From Tetracentron sinense (lineage: Eukaryota > Streptophyta > Magnoliopsida > Trochodendrales > Trochodendraceae), in NCBI GenBank assembly GCA_015143295.1, contig CM026559.1:20040826-20104825 (forward strand): 64,000 nucleotides of DNA, given 5' to 3'. Shown here in pieces: positions 12,453 to 23,689 of the stretch; the stretch's first letter is position 1, and the number at the start of each line of letters is the position of its first letter. The notes below the pieces were generated by a model. That model saw nothing but the letters and a program-made list of their open reading frames with translations, did not search any database and was not told the origin of the DNA. A program made the translations under genes and the position numbers.

Positions 12453-13184
12453 CCAACTTTACCTACAAAAAAAATGATTAGCAAAGACCTATAACAGATT
12501 CTATGGTGAAATTGTGCATGACATACCACAGGCGATATCACACGCTGTCCATACTGCAATATTTCATTTATGGTCATAGATCATTGACACCGTTATTTTC
12601 AAAAAGGAAAATAATCACCTCCTGGAGCGAGATAGGCGTCTCAGAGCACCTTTTTCTGCTACATATACCTATTAACTCTCTTTAACTGTGGTTAAGATTC
12701 ATCACCCATAAGGCTCATCCATCTACCCTGGTTTTTAGAGAGAGAAAAATTAACAACAGGGATTAAAAAAATTTAACCACAGTTCATGGGCACATGAAGG
12801 GGCTTTGTGTGGAGCGAACTATTGCTCAATCACGAGTTGTAGGCAACCCCGTCATGCTCCTTCCTTTTCCGCGCACTATTCCTCGACGACTCGAAGCAGC
12901 AATAAGATGATCCATGGGACAAATAAACTTTCAGGCTCGAGCGTTGGCCGAGAGTAAAACATGAGATCAGCGATGGTTTCTGTCATCAACCTTTATTAGG
13001 GGTCATGTGGATGTACAAAGATAAAGATGAAAGGGTATAGTGCGTCTAAAGAGTGTTGATAGATAATGAGATTTATTGAATCTTTGATGATCTTTTCGAT
13101 GCCTAATGTTTTCAGAAAAAATTATTTTAAAAAATTAACCCTATGAATTAATGAATTTTAACTTGGATATAATTTCATTTTGGG
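12453..13184. other. Intergenic DNA with one MITE remnant
   Basis: 12668-12790 carries 'actgtggttaagattcat' and its inverted partner 'aatttaaccacagttcatgg', a worn copy of the foldback MITE family. Nothing else is supported. Confidence 0.45.
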
Positions 13185-13525
13185 AGTGGATTCTCTCAAG
13201 TTGCAACTTGAAAGAATCTCTTAAGTTGGAACCCCTAGAGGTCACCACGTGTTTCCTTTGACATCCCTTAACTGTGGGTAAGGTTCACTCACCTATCTTT
13301 GGTTTTTTTTATTTTTTTTATTAATTATTATTTTTTAAATTAAAAAAACTGTTTTAATATTAAAAAACTCTAAAAACAGTTTTTTTAATTTAAAAAATAA
13401 TAATTAATATAAAAAAAAAAACTAAGGATGGGTGAGTGAACCCTAGGGGTGGGTGAGCCTTACCCGTGGTTAAGGGGTGTCAAAGGAGACACGTGGCGAC
13501 CTCTAGGGCTTGCAACTTGAGAGAA
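13185..13525. mobile_element. Foldback MITE, near-complete palindrome
   Basis: The ends are inverted ('gattctctcaagttgcaact' against 'cttgcaacttgagagaatc'). Inverted blocks continue inward ('gaggtcaccacgtgt', 'ccttaactgtgggtaagg') to a central A/T hairpin around 'aaaaaaactgttttaata'. The whole element could fold as one long stem. Confidence 0.75.
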
Positions 13526-13660
13526 TCAATGATAAGTAGGTGAACCCTAATGATGGATGAATCTAAACCATAGTTAAGGGATGTCAAAAAGGGACATGTG
13601 GCAAAGTCAGTGGCGTAACCAGACTCCCCCAAATCTTGTTACAACCGGAGAGACTCATGA
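13526..13660. mobile_element. Right half of another MITE copy
   Basis: It has 'taagtaggtgaaccctaa', 'tagttaagggatgtcaaaaa' and 'gggacatgtggc', followed by an end with 'cttgttacaaccggagag'. The 13185-13525 element abuts its left side, so the left half was displaced or lost. Confidence 0.5.
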
Positions 13661-13915
13661 GTCTAAAACAGGGCATTAGGAGTCTTTCTCTTGTTGATAG
13701 CACACCTGACACCTTACATTTACAAGACGCCTCTCATCGACTAGAGTTAATGGTACTCTCCGACTTCCGTCTCTGGTAGTCTTTTCCCCACCTCATGGTG
13801 TATCTTTGGTATCCTCCTCTTCTCAACCTTACCCTCCTTCAGTCCTTTTCTCGGCTTCGTTACCCAACCTCCTCCTCTCTGATCTCTCCCTTTTTCTCCC
13901 CTTAGCCCCCCACTC

Positions 13916-14460
13916 ATGGAACCGCGTACCTCTTTTGAGGATCTCGCACAGGTTTTTATGCACAAACTTACCATTCACAAGCTTAATGCCCCAATCTCAC
14001 AGCCGGCCAAGCAGAGTTACAACATAGCTTAATTGGAAGGTTCTCAACTCAATTCGGTAGCAGCGATTAAAACAATTATCCGGGCTTGAAACCCTTCGGC
14101 GCAGGTAACCACGATGGAGCTCGCAAATGACTACATCCTGTTCAAATTTGTTAAACCAGCCGATAGCCGCAGGGTCATCAACAGTCAACCCTGGTCTTTC
14201 AACGGGCATCCCCTGCTTCTAATTCCTTGCTCACCGGAAATTTTGGTCTCGGAACTTGATGTTCACAATCTTCAGGTCTGGGCACAGGTGCACGGCCTTC
14301 CACCGAAATATTTAAGTGAAGATGTAGGGTTAGTGGTCGCAGAGCAGCTTGAACAATATTTGGAAACCGACGTTCCGACTCCGGGATCCACCAGAGGCAA
14401 GTTTCTCCGGATTCAAATAGACTTGGACACTCAGCGGGCCCTCAGGCCATATGTGTTGAA
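13916..14460 (+). pseudogene. LINE ORF1-type protein, N-terminal part (DUF4283)
   Basis: From an ATG at 13916 the frame reads MEPRTSFEDLAQVFMHKL. From 14114 it has the DUF4283 pattern: DYILFKF, then WSFNGHPLLL, then LQVWAQVHGLPPKY. The domain is common in plant L1-type LINE ORF1 proteins and precedes a CCHC-like knuckle, which here continues at 17032. Two in-frame stops lie between 13916 and 14114 (near 14030 and 14088), so the copy is not functional as it stands. LTR-B interrupts the frame at 14460 with a clean TTGAA duplication. A host gene of the same domain type is possible but less likely, since no reverse transcriptase is nearby either way. Confidence 0.65.
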
Positions 14461-14663
14461 TGTAGAACCCCATATATCAATTGTATAGCCTGTGGATAGT
14501 GCAGGTGAATAATTGTATAGCCGGTGAATAGTATTTAATAGCTTGAATCCTTATGAGGTTGCATGGTTAGGCTTTAATGAAAAATTGGGTTTTTTCCGAG
14601 TTTCGTGTCAATGTGTGTAACAAGAAGAGTATAATATTCTAGATTTAATGGTTGGGTTTTTAT

Positions 14664-15145
14664 CAAGGTTTAAAATTTCGAAATTTCGATCGATTTCGGA
14701 TGTCCCATCTAAAACGAAATTTTCCGAAATTTCGAAATTTCGGTTGATATCTCACCGAAATCAAATTTAATAATAAAATATTATTCCGAAATTTAATCCG
14801 AAATTTCGCCGAAATATTCCGAAATTCCGGGTCCGAAATTTCGAAATATTCCGAAATTTTTATTTTTTATATAATATTAATAATATATATATATATTATT
14901 ATTTTATTTTTAAAATTAATATATAAATTTTTCGGAATATTTCAAAATTTTAAGTAAAAAAAAAATTATTTGAAAATAAAAAATCAGATTTCGGTCGAAA
15001 TTCCGAAATTTTCGAAATCTGAAATTTCACCCGAAATTTTCGAAATTTCGGCCGAAATCTAATTTCTGAAATAAACTCAATTTCGATATCGGTGGGGTTG
15101 TCCGAAACCGAAATTTCGCAAAATTTCAACGAAATTTAAAACCAT
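14664..15145. mobile_element. MITE made of GAAATTTC palindromes, 9-bp TSD
   Basis: It is flanked by the direct repeat GGTTTTTAT (14655-14663 and 15146-15154), and its ends are inverted ('aaggtttaaaatttcg' against 'atggttttaaatttcg'). Most of the body is short variants of 'ccgaaatttcgg'. A 9-bp TSD points to the Mutator group. It inserted into LTR-B after LTR-B had landed. Confidence 0.75.
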
Positions 15146-15229
15146 GGTTTTTATGAGTTGGAAACTAAGAGTAGAAATACTCAAGCGTAAGAAAGGGGAA
15201 AAACAGGCCAAAATCATAGCAAAATTGGC

Positions 15230-15396
15230 TGACCGATTTCCTTATCGGTCGACTGAACAGCTACCGGTCGATTGAGTGTCATTACCAGTCGACCGAATGC
15301 CTATCGGTCAACCGATAGTCCCTACCAGTCGACCGGTTCCCCAAAATTTTGTATGAGGAATTTTTCTAGAAAGAGAGTTTTTGACCGGTCGACCGC
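15230..15396 (+). promoter_or_regulatory. Palindrome array of LTR-B (CGGTCGACCG)
   Basis: About seven copies of 'accggtcgaccggt' and close variants. The last copy is split off by a spacer with 'ttttgtatgagg'. The array ends about 75 bp before the TATA-like box. Confidence 0.7.
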
Positions 15397-16120
15397 TCCT
15401 TCACATTTTTGCCTTATTGGTCATTTTAGGCCGTTTCATTAAGGGAATTCTAGTATTTGACCACTCATTTGCTTATATATGCCCAAATTTCATGGGAGGG
15501 GTTTCACAAACCCTCTAAGATAAGAAATTGGAGATTTTTGAAGGAGAAGGAAGAGGCGAGCTAGGGTTTTATCCCAAGACCAAGGGGGAAGCTTGGATTT
15601 GCCTTCCAAGGTGAGATTGCACTCCTTCAAGTCTTCTCAACTTTTCTCAAGCCCTATATTAAGGGATTCAAGCTTTGCAAGGTAACTACACCCTACTAAC
15701 TAACTTGATATAATCTCAAAAGTAAATATACTCTACTACTTAGCGTTGTCATTAGTTTTCCATGGTATTAAGATCAAGAGTATATGAATTGCATAAGCCC
15801 TTGAAGAAAAGTGTTGTAAACAAATTTTACTTGATGTAAGGATCTTTTGATGCCTTTGAAATTCTTGAATGAAATACTATGTTCTTGTCTCCATGTTAAG
15901 GTTTTCTAAGCCTATTATAATACTCACAAGTCTATTATGTACACATATGCCTTGTAGAATTGTTTTCTCATAGGTATGGTATTGTTGTTTTCTCTTATGT
16001 ACTTGAAAGTTGAAACTCATAAGTGAGACTCATAAAAGATAATAAACACCATCTCATACATATAAATCTTGCTCATAAGAAATCTCAAAAGGAAGTCTTA
16101 TAAGACATTTTCATAAGTTT

Positions 16121-16356
16121 GATGGATCATTCAAGGAGGTTGGTATCCTAGGGTTTTATGGGTACTAACCTCTTGCTCATAAGAATCTTCTCACAAGTTG
16201 GATGGACGGTCAAGGAGGTTGGTAGCAAAGGGTTTTACGGATATTAACCTCTTGCTGATAAGAATCTTCTCACAAGTTGAATGGACGATCAAGGAGGTTG
16301 GTAGCCCAAGGTTTTCGGGTACTAACCTCTTGCTCATAAGAATCTTGGAAGGAAAG
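16121..16356 (+). repeat. Three tandem repeats of about 78 bp, private to LTR-B
   Basis: Units begin at 16121, 16200 and 16279 with 'gatggacggtcaaggaggtt' or a close variant and contain 'actaacctcttgctcataag'. Confidence 0.8.
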
Positions 16357-17031
16357 CTCATAAGAAATCTCACAAGAACTCATAAGACTCACAGGAACTC
16401 TAATTCTTACAAGACACGCAAGAACTCCTAAGACTCATAAGAATCCATATGACTTGTTTTGTTTTCTACGAAAGTTCTTACGATAAGGTTTTAAAGATAT
16501 GCACCTCAAAGTTAAGTCTTGGTGTATGATTTCTATATTGGCGAAATGTATGAATTATGAATTGTTATATTAAATGCTCACGTGATATTATTATCACTAT
16601 AACATTGTTTGCTAATAGTTTGTAGATGCTGAGTATTCCATGCTCAGCCGTACATTGTCATGTCGGCAGGTCCCTTCGACATTTGTAACCCCGAGCCATG
16701 GAGGAATATGGTGAGGAAGAGCCAGTGACAACTGGTCCAGAGGAGGAGAGGGACCTAGATAGGTGGCCTTATCCTGGTTACTATTGAGAGTGAGTGAGGG
16801 AGAGATTTTATTTCTTTTTTTTTTGTATTTTGTAAAGTGGGCTTGTCTACTTCATATTTTGGATTATGTGTTCTGTATAAACTTGGAATACAGTTGGCAT
16901 ATATAAAAGAAAAATTATGTTATGCTTCCGCTATGTTATTGCCTTGTATATTTTGGAAGATGGTTCATCATGATATGTTAGTCACGCACAATGTCCCTCC
17001 TATCTCCTAGGGTGGATTTTAGGGCGTGACA

Positions 17032-17337
17032 TTGAAGCTCCTCTCAGGTAAATCAAAACCATTCTCCATTACTTTCGAAAGGCTTCCCAAGGTCTGCTTC
17101 TTGTGCAGTCGAATGGGGTATAGCGATAAGCACTGCAACCGTAATCCAGACAGGAATTTCTCTGAGTTAGTTGGCCCTTGGCTGAGGGCAGAAAATTTTC
17201 ATCCTCTATCCTGTCCGATATTGGAAATTTCGCACAGGCAAAGTGAGATACGTGATCCCATAGTGCACCTTCCCCGCCGACATGTATGGACGAAGACTCT
17301 CTGTTCAGGGATGATGACAACTCTGCAAGTTTGAATA
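17032..17337 (+). pseudogene. LINE ORF1-type protein, zinc-knuckle part
   Basis: The frame reads KPFSITFERLPKVCFLC, the link between DUF4283 and a zf-CCHC_4 knuckle. In the knuckle CFLCSRMGYSDKHC a tyrosine stands where the family has histidine. This is the continuation of the frame broken at 14460, as the TTGAA duplication shows. The frame stops at 17337, and a Copia-like LTR start follows at 17403. Confidence 0.65.
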
Positions 17338-17402
17338 TGGCGACGTAATGGGTGCTTTCGTTTGTCCAAGGGGACGTGGACACTTTAGCAAAAAAAGACA
17401 GT

Positions 17403-17556
17403 TGTTAGTCTCAAGGTTACAACCTTGGGTACCCTTAATAATTTTGATAATAACACAATAATGAAATAAAATCTATGGTACTAATGATTCTGTTAAGTGC
17501 TTGAATAATTCAGATTATAAAAACATTAGCACTTCACTCAAGGCAAAAAGAATGGA
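17403..17556 (+). mobile_element. Copia-like LTR fragment, left piece
   Basis: It starts TGTTAGTCTCAAGGTTAC, typical of large Copia (SIRE-like) LTRs. LTR-C interrupts it at 17556. A probable continuation is at 19499 to about 19690. Old and incomplete. Confidence 0.4.
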
Positions 17557-18232
17557 TGTCGCGACCCAAAATACCCCCTAGGAGTTAAGGATACTTTGAA
17601 TCGTGACCGCCATATCATACCTCCAGTATGATACATAAGGCACACGTGGAAACCTGTCAGAGTACCTGAATATACATAGCGGAAACGAAATACAATGCAC
17701 AGCGGAAAATAAAATACTAAACATAGCGGAAGCAAAAAGAATACTCCTATAACTTGGCTCAAGTAAGAACCAACAAGTATACATGTGTGAGAAACCCAAA
17801 AGTGGAGTGGACAAACCCCACACTCACATAACAAAAGACACAAGTTCTAAGTCGGTCGATCAACAGAAATCGAAGTCACGACTCCTATCTAAAGCACCAT
17901 CATCATGATAGTGATCCATGGAAGGCTCCGGGTCACGGTACTCTTCCTCGACCCAAGGTTCTTCGCCACACAAATCGAATGGAACCCGAGCACCTGCCGA
18001 TCATAACAATATCGACTGAGCATGGAATACTCAGTGTATACAAACTAATAACAATAAAGCAGTTAGGCATGGAGCATACGAGACATGGAGAATGAAATCC
18101 GTAAAATCCTTAAAGTATGGAAACCGTGAAAACATATGTGAGATAGTATTCGAAACAAAAACTGTAACCGTGTGAGTCAACGATAATCATAGCCTTATGA
18201 GTTCTTGTGAGTTCATGGAGTTACTTAGAGTC

Positions 18233-18420
18233 ATTGTGATCCGTGGAGACATAGAGCATAGAGCAATACCGTAGAGCATTTCCATAGAGCATAACCTTAG
18301 AGATCTTAGAGCATTTTATTGTGATCCGTGGAGACATAGAGCATAGAGCAATACCGTAGAGCATTTCCATAGAGCATAACCTTAGAGATCTTAGAGCATT
18401 TTATTGTGATCCGTGGAGCT
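18233..18420. repeat. 85-bp tandem repeat, private to LTR-C
   Basis: Copies start at 18233, 18318 and 18403 (partial). The first two look identical by eye, so this duplication is much younger than the LTR's divergence from its relatives. Confidence 0.88.
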
Positions 18421-19094
18421 TGTGAGACGATCTTAGAGCATTATCATAGAGTTTCCTTGTGAGCATGGTATGATCCTTAGAGCTTGTGAAACGATCTTAG
18501 AGAAATCATAGAGTTACTTAGAATCATTCATTATTCGTCTTTTCGTGAAAACCTTTGTTTGCACCTTAAGAAATCCATGGAAACTATCGGTTCATGCGAG
18601 ACATGCGAGCATATGCACTTAATAAGAGAAATCATCATATTTAAGCATAGAATCCCTTAGAGGTATTTTATCAAACACTTAGAGTGCATCATAATAGTAA
18701 TCCTTCATCCAAGTATATAATCACACCTTTTCATACATAGAATCAATACATATAGATAGGGCATATATAAGAAGAATCATATCTAGTAACTAGTAGGATT
18801 GCAAGATTGTAGTAGAGTATATCTACCTTGGAGAAATCAATGAGTTTGACTCCCAATGGCTTGAACAAGCAATAGCCTTGTGTTCTTGGTTGAGAATCAC
18901 CAAGGGAAGTGGAAGAACCTTGATCTTCCACAAGCTTGATCAACAAGTAGTTCCTCTCCTTCTTCTCTCTCTCAAAATCTCCTAAGATAGGGCACAGAGG
19001 GTTTCTGAAACCCTAAGGCACGAACTCAGCCTATTTATAGGCAAGGGGTGGTGTTTAAAGTCTTAAACACCCTTAATGAAGAAAAACTGCGTAT

Positions 19095-19280
19095 GACCGA
19101 TCGATCGGTGGTATGGACCGAGCGATCGGTGGCTTACCGGTCGATCGGTGTTATGACCGAGAGATCGGTCAAAAACACACTCTCTGGAATTTTTCCCCAT
19201 ACAAAAAAGTTAACCGTGCGACAGCCATCGAGCGATCGGTAGTGGACCGATCGATCGCAGGTAATGACCGAGCGATCGGT
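19095..19280 (-). promoter_or_regulatory. Palindrome array of LTR-C (ACCGATCGATCGGT)
   Basis: Seven copies of 'gaccgatcgatcggt' or a one- to two-base variant, split four and three by a spacer containing 'tccccatacaaaa'. The near edge is 55 bp from the TATA box. Confidence 0.75.
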
Positions 19281-19498
19281 GCTCTGTTACGTCTGGACTG
19301 TTTTGACCATATCTTTTGACTCGCTCGTCGGATTTCAACGATTCAACTTGCGTTGGATCCGTCTTTCGAAAACGAACATTTCTGACGTTTCGGAATTTCT
19401 GATTTCTCCTTTATTTATTAATTAGACTACAAAAATGGCCAATTAGCTACGAAGGTTCTATTTATTAAGGATGAAAAAGTCCGGGATGCTACAATGGA

Positions 19499-19690
19499 AA
19501 TCATTCAAAGAACATCAAAAGAAGTTGATCAACTCAAAGCTATTGGACTCAAGTAAAAATGAAGATTCATGATTATATCCAAAGTCTAAGTCGGATCTCA
19601 AACGAAGAAGAGGATCTCTTGAAGACAAAGCTAAATCATAAGATCCAAGATCAAGTTGAAGACCAGCTCTCAAGAAACATATGAATGTAA
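19499..19690 (+). mobile_element. Copia-like LTR fragment, right piece (tentative)
   Basis: This A-rich 'gaagatcaagttgaagacc' type sequence resumes directly after the LTR-C duplication. Its boundary with the Gypsy gag remnant is not resolved. Confidence 0.3.
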
Positions 19691-19734
19691 TTTTAGCTTT
19701 ATGAGAATGTCTAGGACTTATGTAAGAATTCCTC

Positions 19735-20721
19735 AAAGTATGGTAAGTAGCCTCATAGTCGGCCACACTCAACTTTCCCTACTTGAGAGTCATGAACACG
19801 GTCTCCTTCTGCTCTTTGACAGTAGTTGGAAAATATTGCTTGTAGAAGACATCTAGAAATTCTAGCCATGTCCACAGCTCCCCTGACCTGGTGGATTCCC
19901 TTTGCCTTTGTACAGCCCTTAACCAATGCTCGGGCGCACCTTTCATTACGAAGGTGGCCCAGTCAACTCGTTGTTCATTGGTACAGTGGAGCGCTCTAAA
20001 AAATATTTTTCAGTTGCATCACTCATGCTTCTACGACTATGGGCTCGGTAGTACCATAGAAAGTAGGAGGATGCAATCTCCTAAATGCCTCAAGTCCTAA
20101 TGTATGGTGGATAGGAGGAGGTGTAGGTGTAGCAGGAGTAACAACAACGGGCCTGCTACCAGCATAGCCAAGGTCTCTACTATAGATGCAAAAGCCTGAG
20201 CAAAGTCAGGCGGTGCATCCCCGATTGAGGAGGAGACGTCCCATTACTCCTTATATGGTGTCCACGACCCCGTGTGCCACGTCTCATGACTTAATCCTGA
20301 GAACAATAGCAACACATCAGTCTAACTTGGAAACCAACTTTATCTCAATCATAACTTCAAGATCATTTAATCCTTATAGGATATATAATAGTAATATATC
20401 AAGGTATACATTGCAATAGTGTAAGTATACAATTTGTGTTTCTAGCGTAGGATACTAAGTTCGGTTGGGTTCTAACCAGTTATGGACTAAGACTAAATAA
20501 TTAGTCTATACTTGGAATACAACACTTTTCTTAAGCTTAATGCTTTATTTCAATCATGGTATCAATTACTAAGTGACCCTAAGGAAGTCAAATGCCTATG
20601 CTTTGATATAATACCCACTCTGGTATCATACATAAACTTTGGAATTCATCTGAGTTCTAAGTTCAACTCAGAGAACAACCTAGCCCTAGTGAACCTAATG
20701 CCTTGGCTCTGATATGACTTC
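19735..20721 (-). mobile_element. Gypsy internal remnant: primer site and gag
   Basis: On the minus strand a tRNA-Met primer-site-like 'tatcagagcc' (about 20705-20714) follows the LTR-D end. Further down are gag signatures of the Retrotrans_gag family: APEHWLRAVQR, FLDVFYKQYFP and LSVADYEATYHTLR. No protease or polymerase remains in the window. It is a broken fossil belonging to LTR-D. Confidence 0.7.
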
Positions 20722-21034
20722 TATCATGCCCCAAAATCCCCCCTAAGAGTTAGGAGAGACTTTAGACGTGACCATCCTAACCTAACAAACCATCCTGTAA
20801 CATATACAAGGCATAAACATAGTGGAAGCGTAAATCAAAGTGCAAAAACGAAATAAATGCGGAAGCTGTATGAAATAAAATTTTCTTTTCTATACATGAT
20901 CAGTATTCCAAGTTTATACATCAATATGACTAAATGTAAGAATGGACATGCCCACCCATCAAAATACAAAATATAATCTCAGTATCACTCCTCTCAGTAA
21001 TAGCCTAGATAGACACATCTAAATCCCTATTCTC

Positions 21035-21127
21035 CTATGATTGCAACAGGATAAGCGCCTCTTCTTCAACATACTCTTCCTCAACCCATGGCTCGGGGTT
21101 GTAGATGTCAACCGGACCTACCGACAT
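21035..21127 (-). other. Acidic short ORF of LTR-D (30 aa)
   Basis: ATG to stop encodes a peptide beginning MSVGPVDIYNPEPWVEEEY followed by an acidic stretch. It starts just after the stem-loop and overlaps the acceptor-like GTAG|GT. The same peptide recurs in LTR-K with different synonymous codons. Confidence 0.55.
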
Positions 21128-21848
21128 GAAATGTACGACTGAGTATTGAAGCACTCAGCGAGTACCACTACTTGCTAACAGTGATATAATACAATTCATA
21201 GCTTACTGGAATTCAAACAATGTATTCATGAGCATGCATGAAATTCCAAACACAAAACCTCATGTAAATCATGTGTGTATAATTCATAGTTTGTACTTGA
21301 ATTTATCTTTTTGTATTTTTCAAAACTTGCTTGTGTAAAGACCTGAATCTTTTTCACACCTTTAATACAAGTATTATGGGTATAATAGTCTTTGTGATGT
21401 TTTAATGTCTATGTATTTTTATCTAATTGGGGTGGTGTAATCAATGCTTAAGCTAAGTTATAAAGAGAGGGAGGCCTTAACATACCCTTAACTTTAGGAA
21501 ACTCTATTTTTGTCACCGGTTATCAGAATCAAGTCATTCTTACACCATTAGAAAGGTATTAGAACCCTCTTCGAGATTCATGTTTAATATTTTTCATATT
21601 TTGAGTCTAAGCTAAGTCAAAAGTAGGTTTTCCGATGTTTTGTTTGATGAAATTGCAGACCAGTCATATTTAGAGTCCATTTAGACCTTTAAAAACTCAA
21701 AATAAGGATTTGTCTATTAGATACAAAATTTTTTCCTTTCGAAATACGAGTCCAACGCAAGTTGAATCGTTAAAATCCGATAAGCAAGTCAAAAGTTATG
21801 ATCAAAATACCAAAGTGGGGTAAAAATTAGTCAGAATCCGAGGGGGGC

Positions 21849-21956
21849 TGCGATCTATCGCACACCAAGTGCAATCCATCGCATGCAGGCACGTTTTTGA
21901 AGTTGTTTTCAGGTATAAGTATGATCTATCGCACCTATAGTGCGATCGATCACACC
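21849..21956 (+). promoter_or_regulatory. Palindrome array of LTR-E (GTGCGATCGATCGCAC type)
   Basis: Four imperfect copies of 'gcgatctatcgcac' or 'gtgcgatcgatcacac'. It ends 51 bp before the TATA box. Confidence 0.65.
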
Positions 21957-22159
21957 CGGGCCCAGTTATTTTTTTTTTAAATGCGTTTTTCTTTTTACCA
22001 TTGGGGCTATAAATAGGAGCCCTATTTCGAGGTTTTAGGGTATTCTACCCATTTCTAACCTAATTTAGCAAAGGAAGAGAGAGAACCTAGAGTTCTAAGA
22101 GGGTTTTAGCTTGGAGAATGAGGGTTTTGCTTAGAGAGAAAGAGGATTAGCTTGGAGAT

Positions 22160-23647
22160 TGTAAAGTCCATGTTTTTTGTGTTAGCTTATTCCAGTGTCA
22201 AAACAAATGAGTCTAGGTGATTAGGTGTGTATCTTGTGTCATTACCATCAAGCATCTATGGTAAGTGAAGTTAAAGACCGAAGAAGATTGGTTGAAGACT
22301 CGGTTGACCATATCCTTCGTTTCTCTCATTGGATGGTAAGCGACCTAGATACCATGCTACCATAGGTGGGAATTGACTTAGAATAATCATAATATGATAC
22401 CTTAGGTGGTAAGTGGCATAAACTAAATATATAGACCTGAGGTGATTAGATAAGTAGCCCAAAACAATTTGAAAACTCTGAAAATTCTTTTAAAAAAACC
22501 AAGGTTGCTTGTAGGTGGCATATCTCACTGACCGTAGCTCAGATTTTACTCCATAATATATCAAATCGACCATGTCGAAACGATCTACAAATTTCATGAA
22601 GGGAGCAAGAGTTAGAAATGAAGTTTTAAAATCAGTTTTTCACCTCAAGGTCGACCCTGAGTATAAGAATTTTAGTATGGGAAAATTGGGCAAAGACCTC
22701 ACAAGCCCAAGGTCGACCCTGGAGGATGTTTGGGTCAACCAAACTCCACATTTGGGTCGACCCAAGTATCTTCCAGGGTCGACTTTGATATGGGAAAAAT
22801 TCCAAATCGATTTTTTTGCCTATTTTGGGTTTTTAAACACTTTTAGCAACTTCTAAACATTGTTTTTGATTCTTTATAAAGTGTGAACCCTCCTAGTTCA
22901 TGGAGAACAACATTGGGAAACTATAGAGAGAGTTTTTAACTATCTCTAGAGTTCATAAAAACTCTGTAAACTATTTATTCTCCTCCTCTTTGTTAATCCT
23001 TCTCTAATCCTAGTTTTGCAAGCCAATGCATCATTCTTGCTTGCTTGGACTTTCCCATTGATGGAGTTCATCTAGGATTTGATTTTCATCAAACCATCAA
23101 CCTGTTCTGGATAAAACAACTTGGCCAGAGTGTTCTGAAGCCTTTGTGAAGGAGATCGATCCGAGAAGGATCGTGGATATGTGATTTGGTAGGTGGAATC
23201 CAAAGCCGTCATTGACGGAGATCGATCAGAAGATCGTGGTTGTTTTCGAGACACAAAGAGATGTATGAGCGGCTGCAGTTGATCACGGGGTTTGTGAGTA
23301 CGTGATGAATTTTCAAGGCGTGGAGGACTAAGAACTGAAAGATCGTAGTGTCAAGTCCAAATGAGTCAAGTTCGAGTCTTGTAAGTTCTTGTTGACTTTG
23401 TCTTAGTGGATTCTCATCGCTGGATTAGGTCCCGTAGTTTTTCCCGGAAGGGTTTCCACGTAAAAATAATTGTGTGGTTTGATTATTTTCCCTATTTCAC
23501 ACTTTAAAGTACATCATCCCTTAATTAATAACTTAATTGTTAAAATCTCAAAAAGGGTAGATAGACTTGTAGGGAGACCTAACCTTCCCCTTGATTTTAT
23601 GAGTTGTCAACTCAAACCTTAGATTTGAAGTTTACCGAATTTTTTCA
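22160..23647 (+). repeat. 5' LTR of Copia-G
   Basis: It begins TGTAAAGTCC and ends TTTTTTCA two bases before the primer site. TATA-like 'ctttataaag' at about 22871. The AGGGTCGACCCT palindromes lie about 80 bp upstream of it. Confidence 0.85.
22648..22790 (+). promoter_or_regulatory. Palindrome array of the Copia-G 5' LTR (AGGGTCGACCCT)
   Basis: Five copies or half-copies of 'agggtcgaccct'. The matching tract of the 3' LTR is 30040-30200 and that of LTR-M is 41103-41268. Confidence 0.65.
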
Positions 23648-23649
23648 AT

Positions 23650-23661
23650 TGGTATCAGAGC
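23650..23661 (+). other. Primer binding site (tRNA-Met type)
   Basis: TGGTATCAGAGC, the common plant Copia site, two bases after the LTR end. Confidence 0.9.
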
Positions 23662-23689
23662 GGGTTCACTAACTTTTTAGTATGATCTT

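Larger units (their letters stand above)
14461..17031 (+). mobile_element. LTR-B: solo Gypsy-type LTR (2.57 kb)
   Basis: It starts TGTAGAACCC, ends GGGCGTGACA, and has a perfect duplication TTGAA (14456-14460 and 17032-17036) inside the DUF4283 frame. In order: nested MITE (14664-15145), palindrome array (15230-15396), TATA-like 'cttatatatg' (about 15472), donor-like 'caag|gtaact' (about 15680), tandem repeats (16121-16356), stem-loop (16628-16648), acceptor-like 'ggcag|gt' and the acidic short frame. No internal region is present. Confidence 0.88.
17557..19493 (-). mobile_element. LTR-C: solo Gypsy-type LTR
   Basis: Minus-strand ends are TGTAGCATCC and GGGTCGCGACA, with a perfect duplication ATGGA (17552-17556 and 19494-19498). 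It has the palindrome array (19095-19280), a TATA box (19031-19040, CTATAAATAG on the minus strand), donor-like 'caag|gtagat' (about 18826), an 85-bp tandem repeat (18233-18420), a stem-loop (18015-18035) and the WVEEEY frame (about 17960). Confidence 0.9.

Noticed and set aside
17538-17843. Minus-strand frame of about 100 codons rich in Phe, Leu and Cys
   Set aside because: It crosses the LTR-C border defined by ATGGA, so it is chance.
18233-18420. CRISPR-like direct repeats
   Set aside because: Units are contiguous with no unique spacers, in a plant LTR.
19095-19280. Cloning-site or vector contamination (dense GTCGAC and ATCGAT sites)
   Set aside because: The arrays are degenerate, embedded in LTRs with TSDs, and recur in eight related elements.
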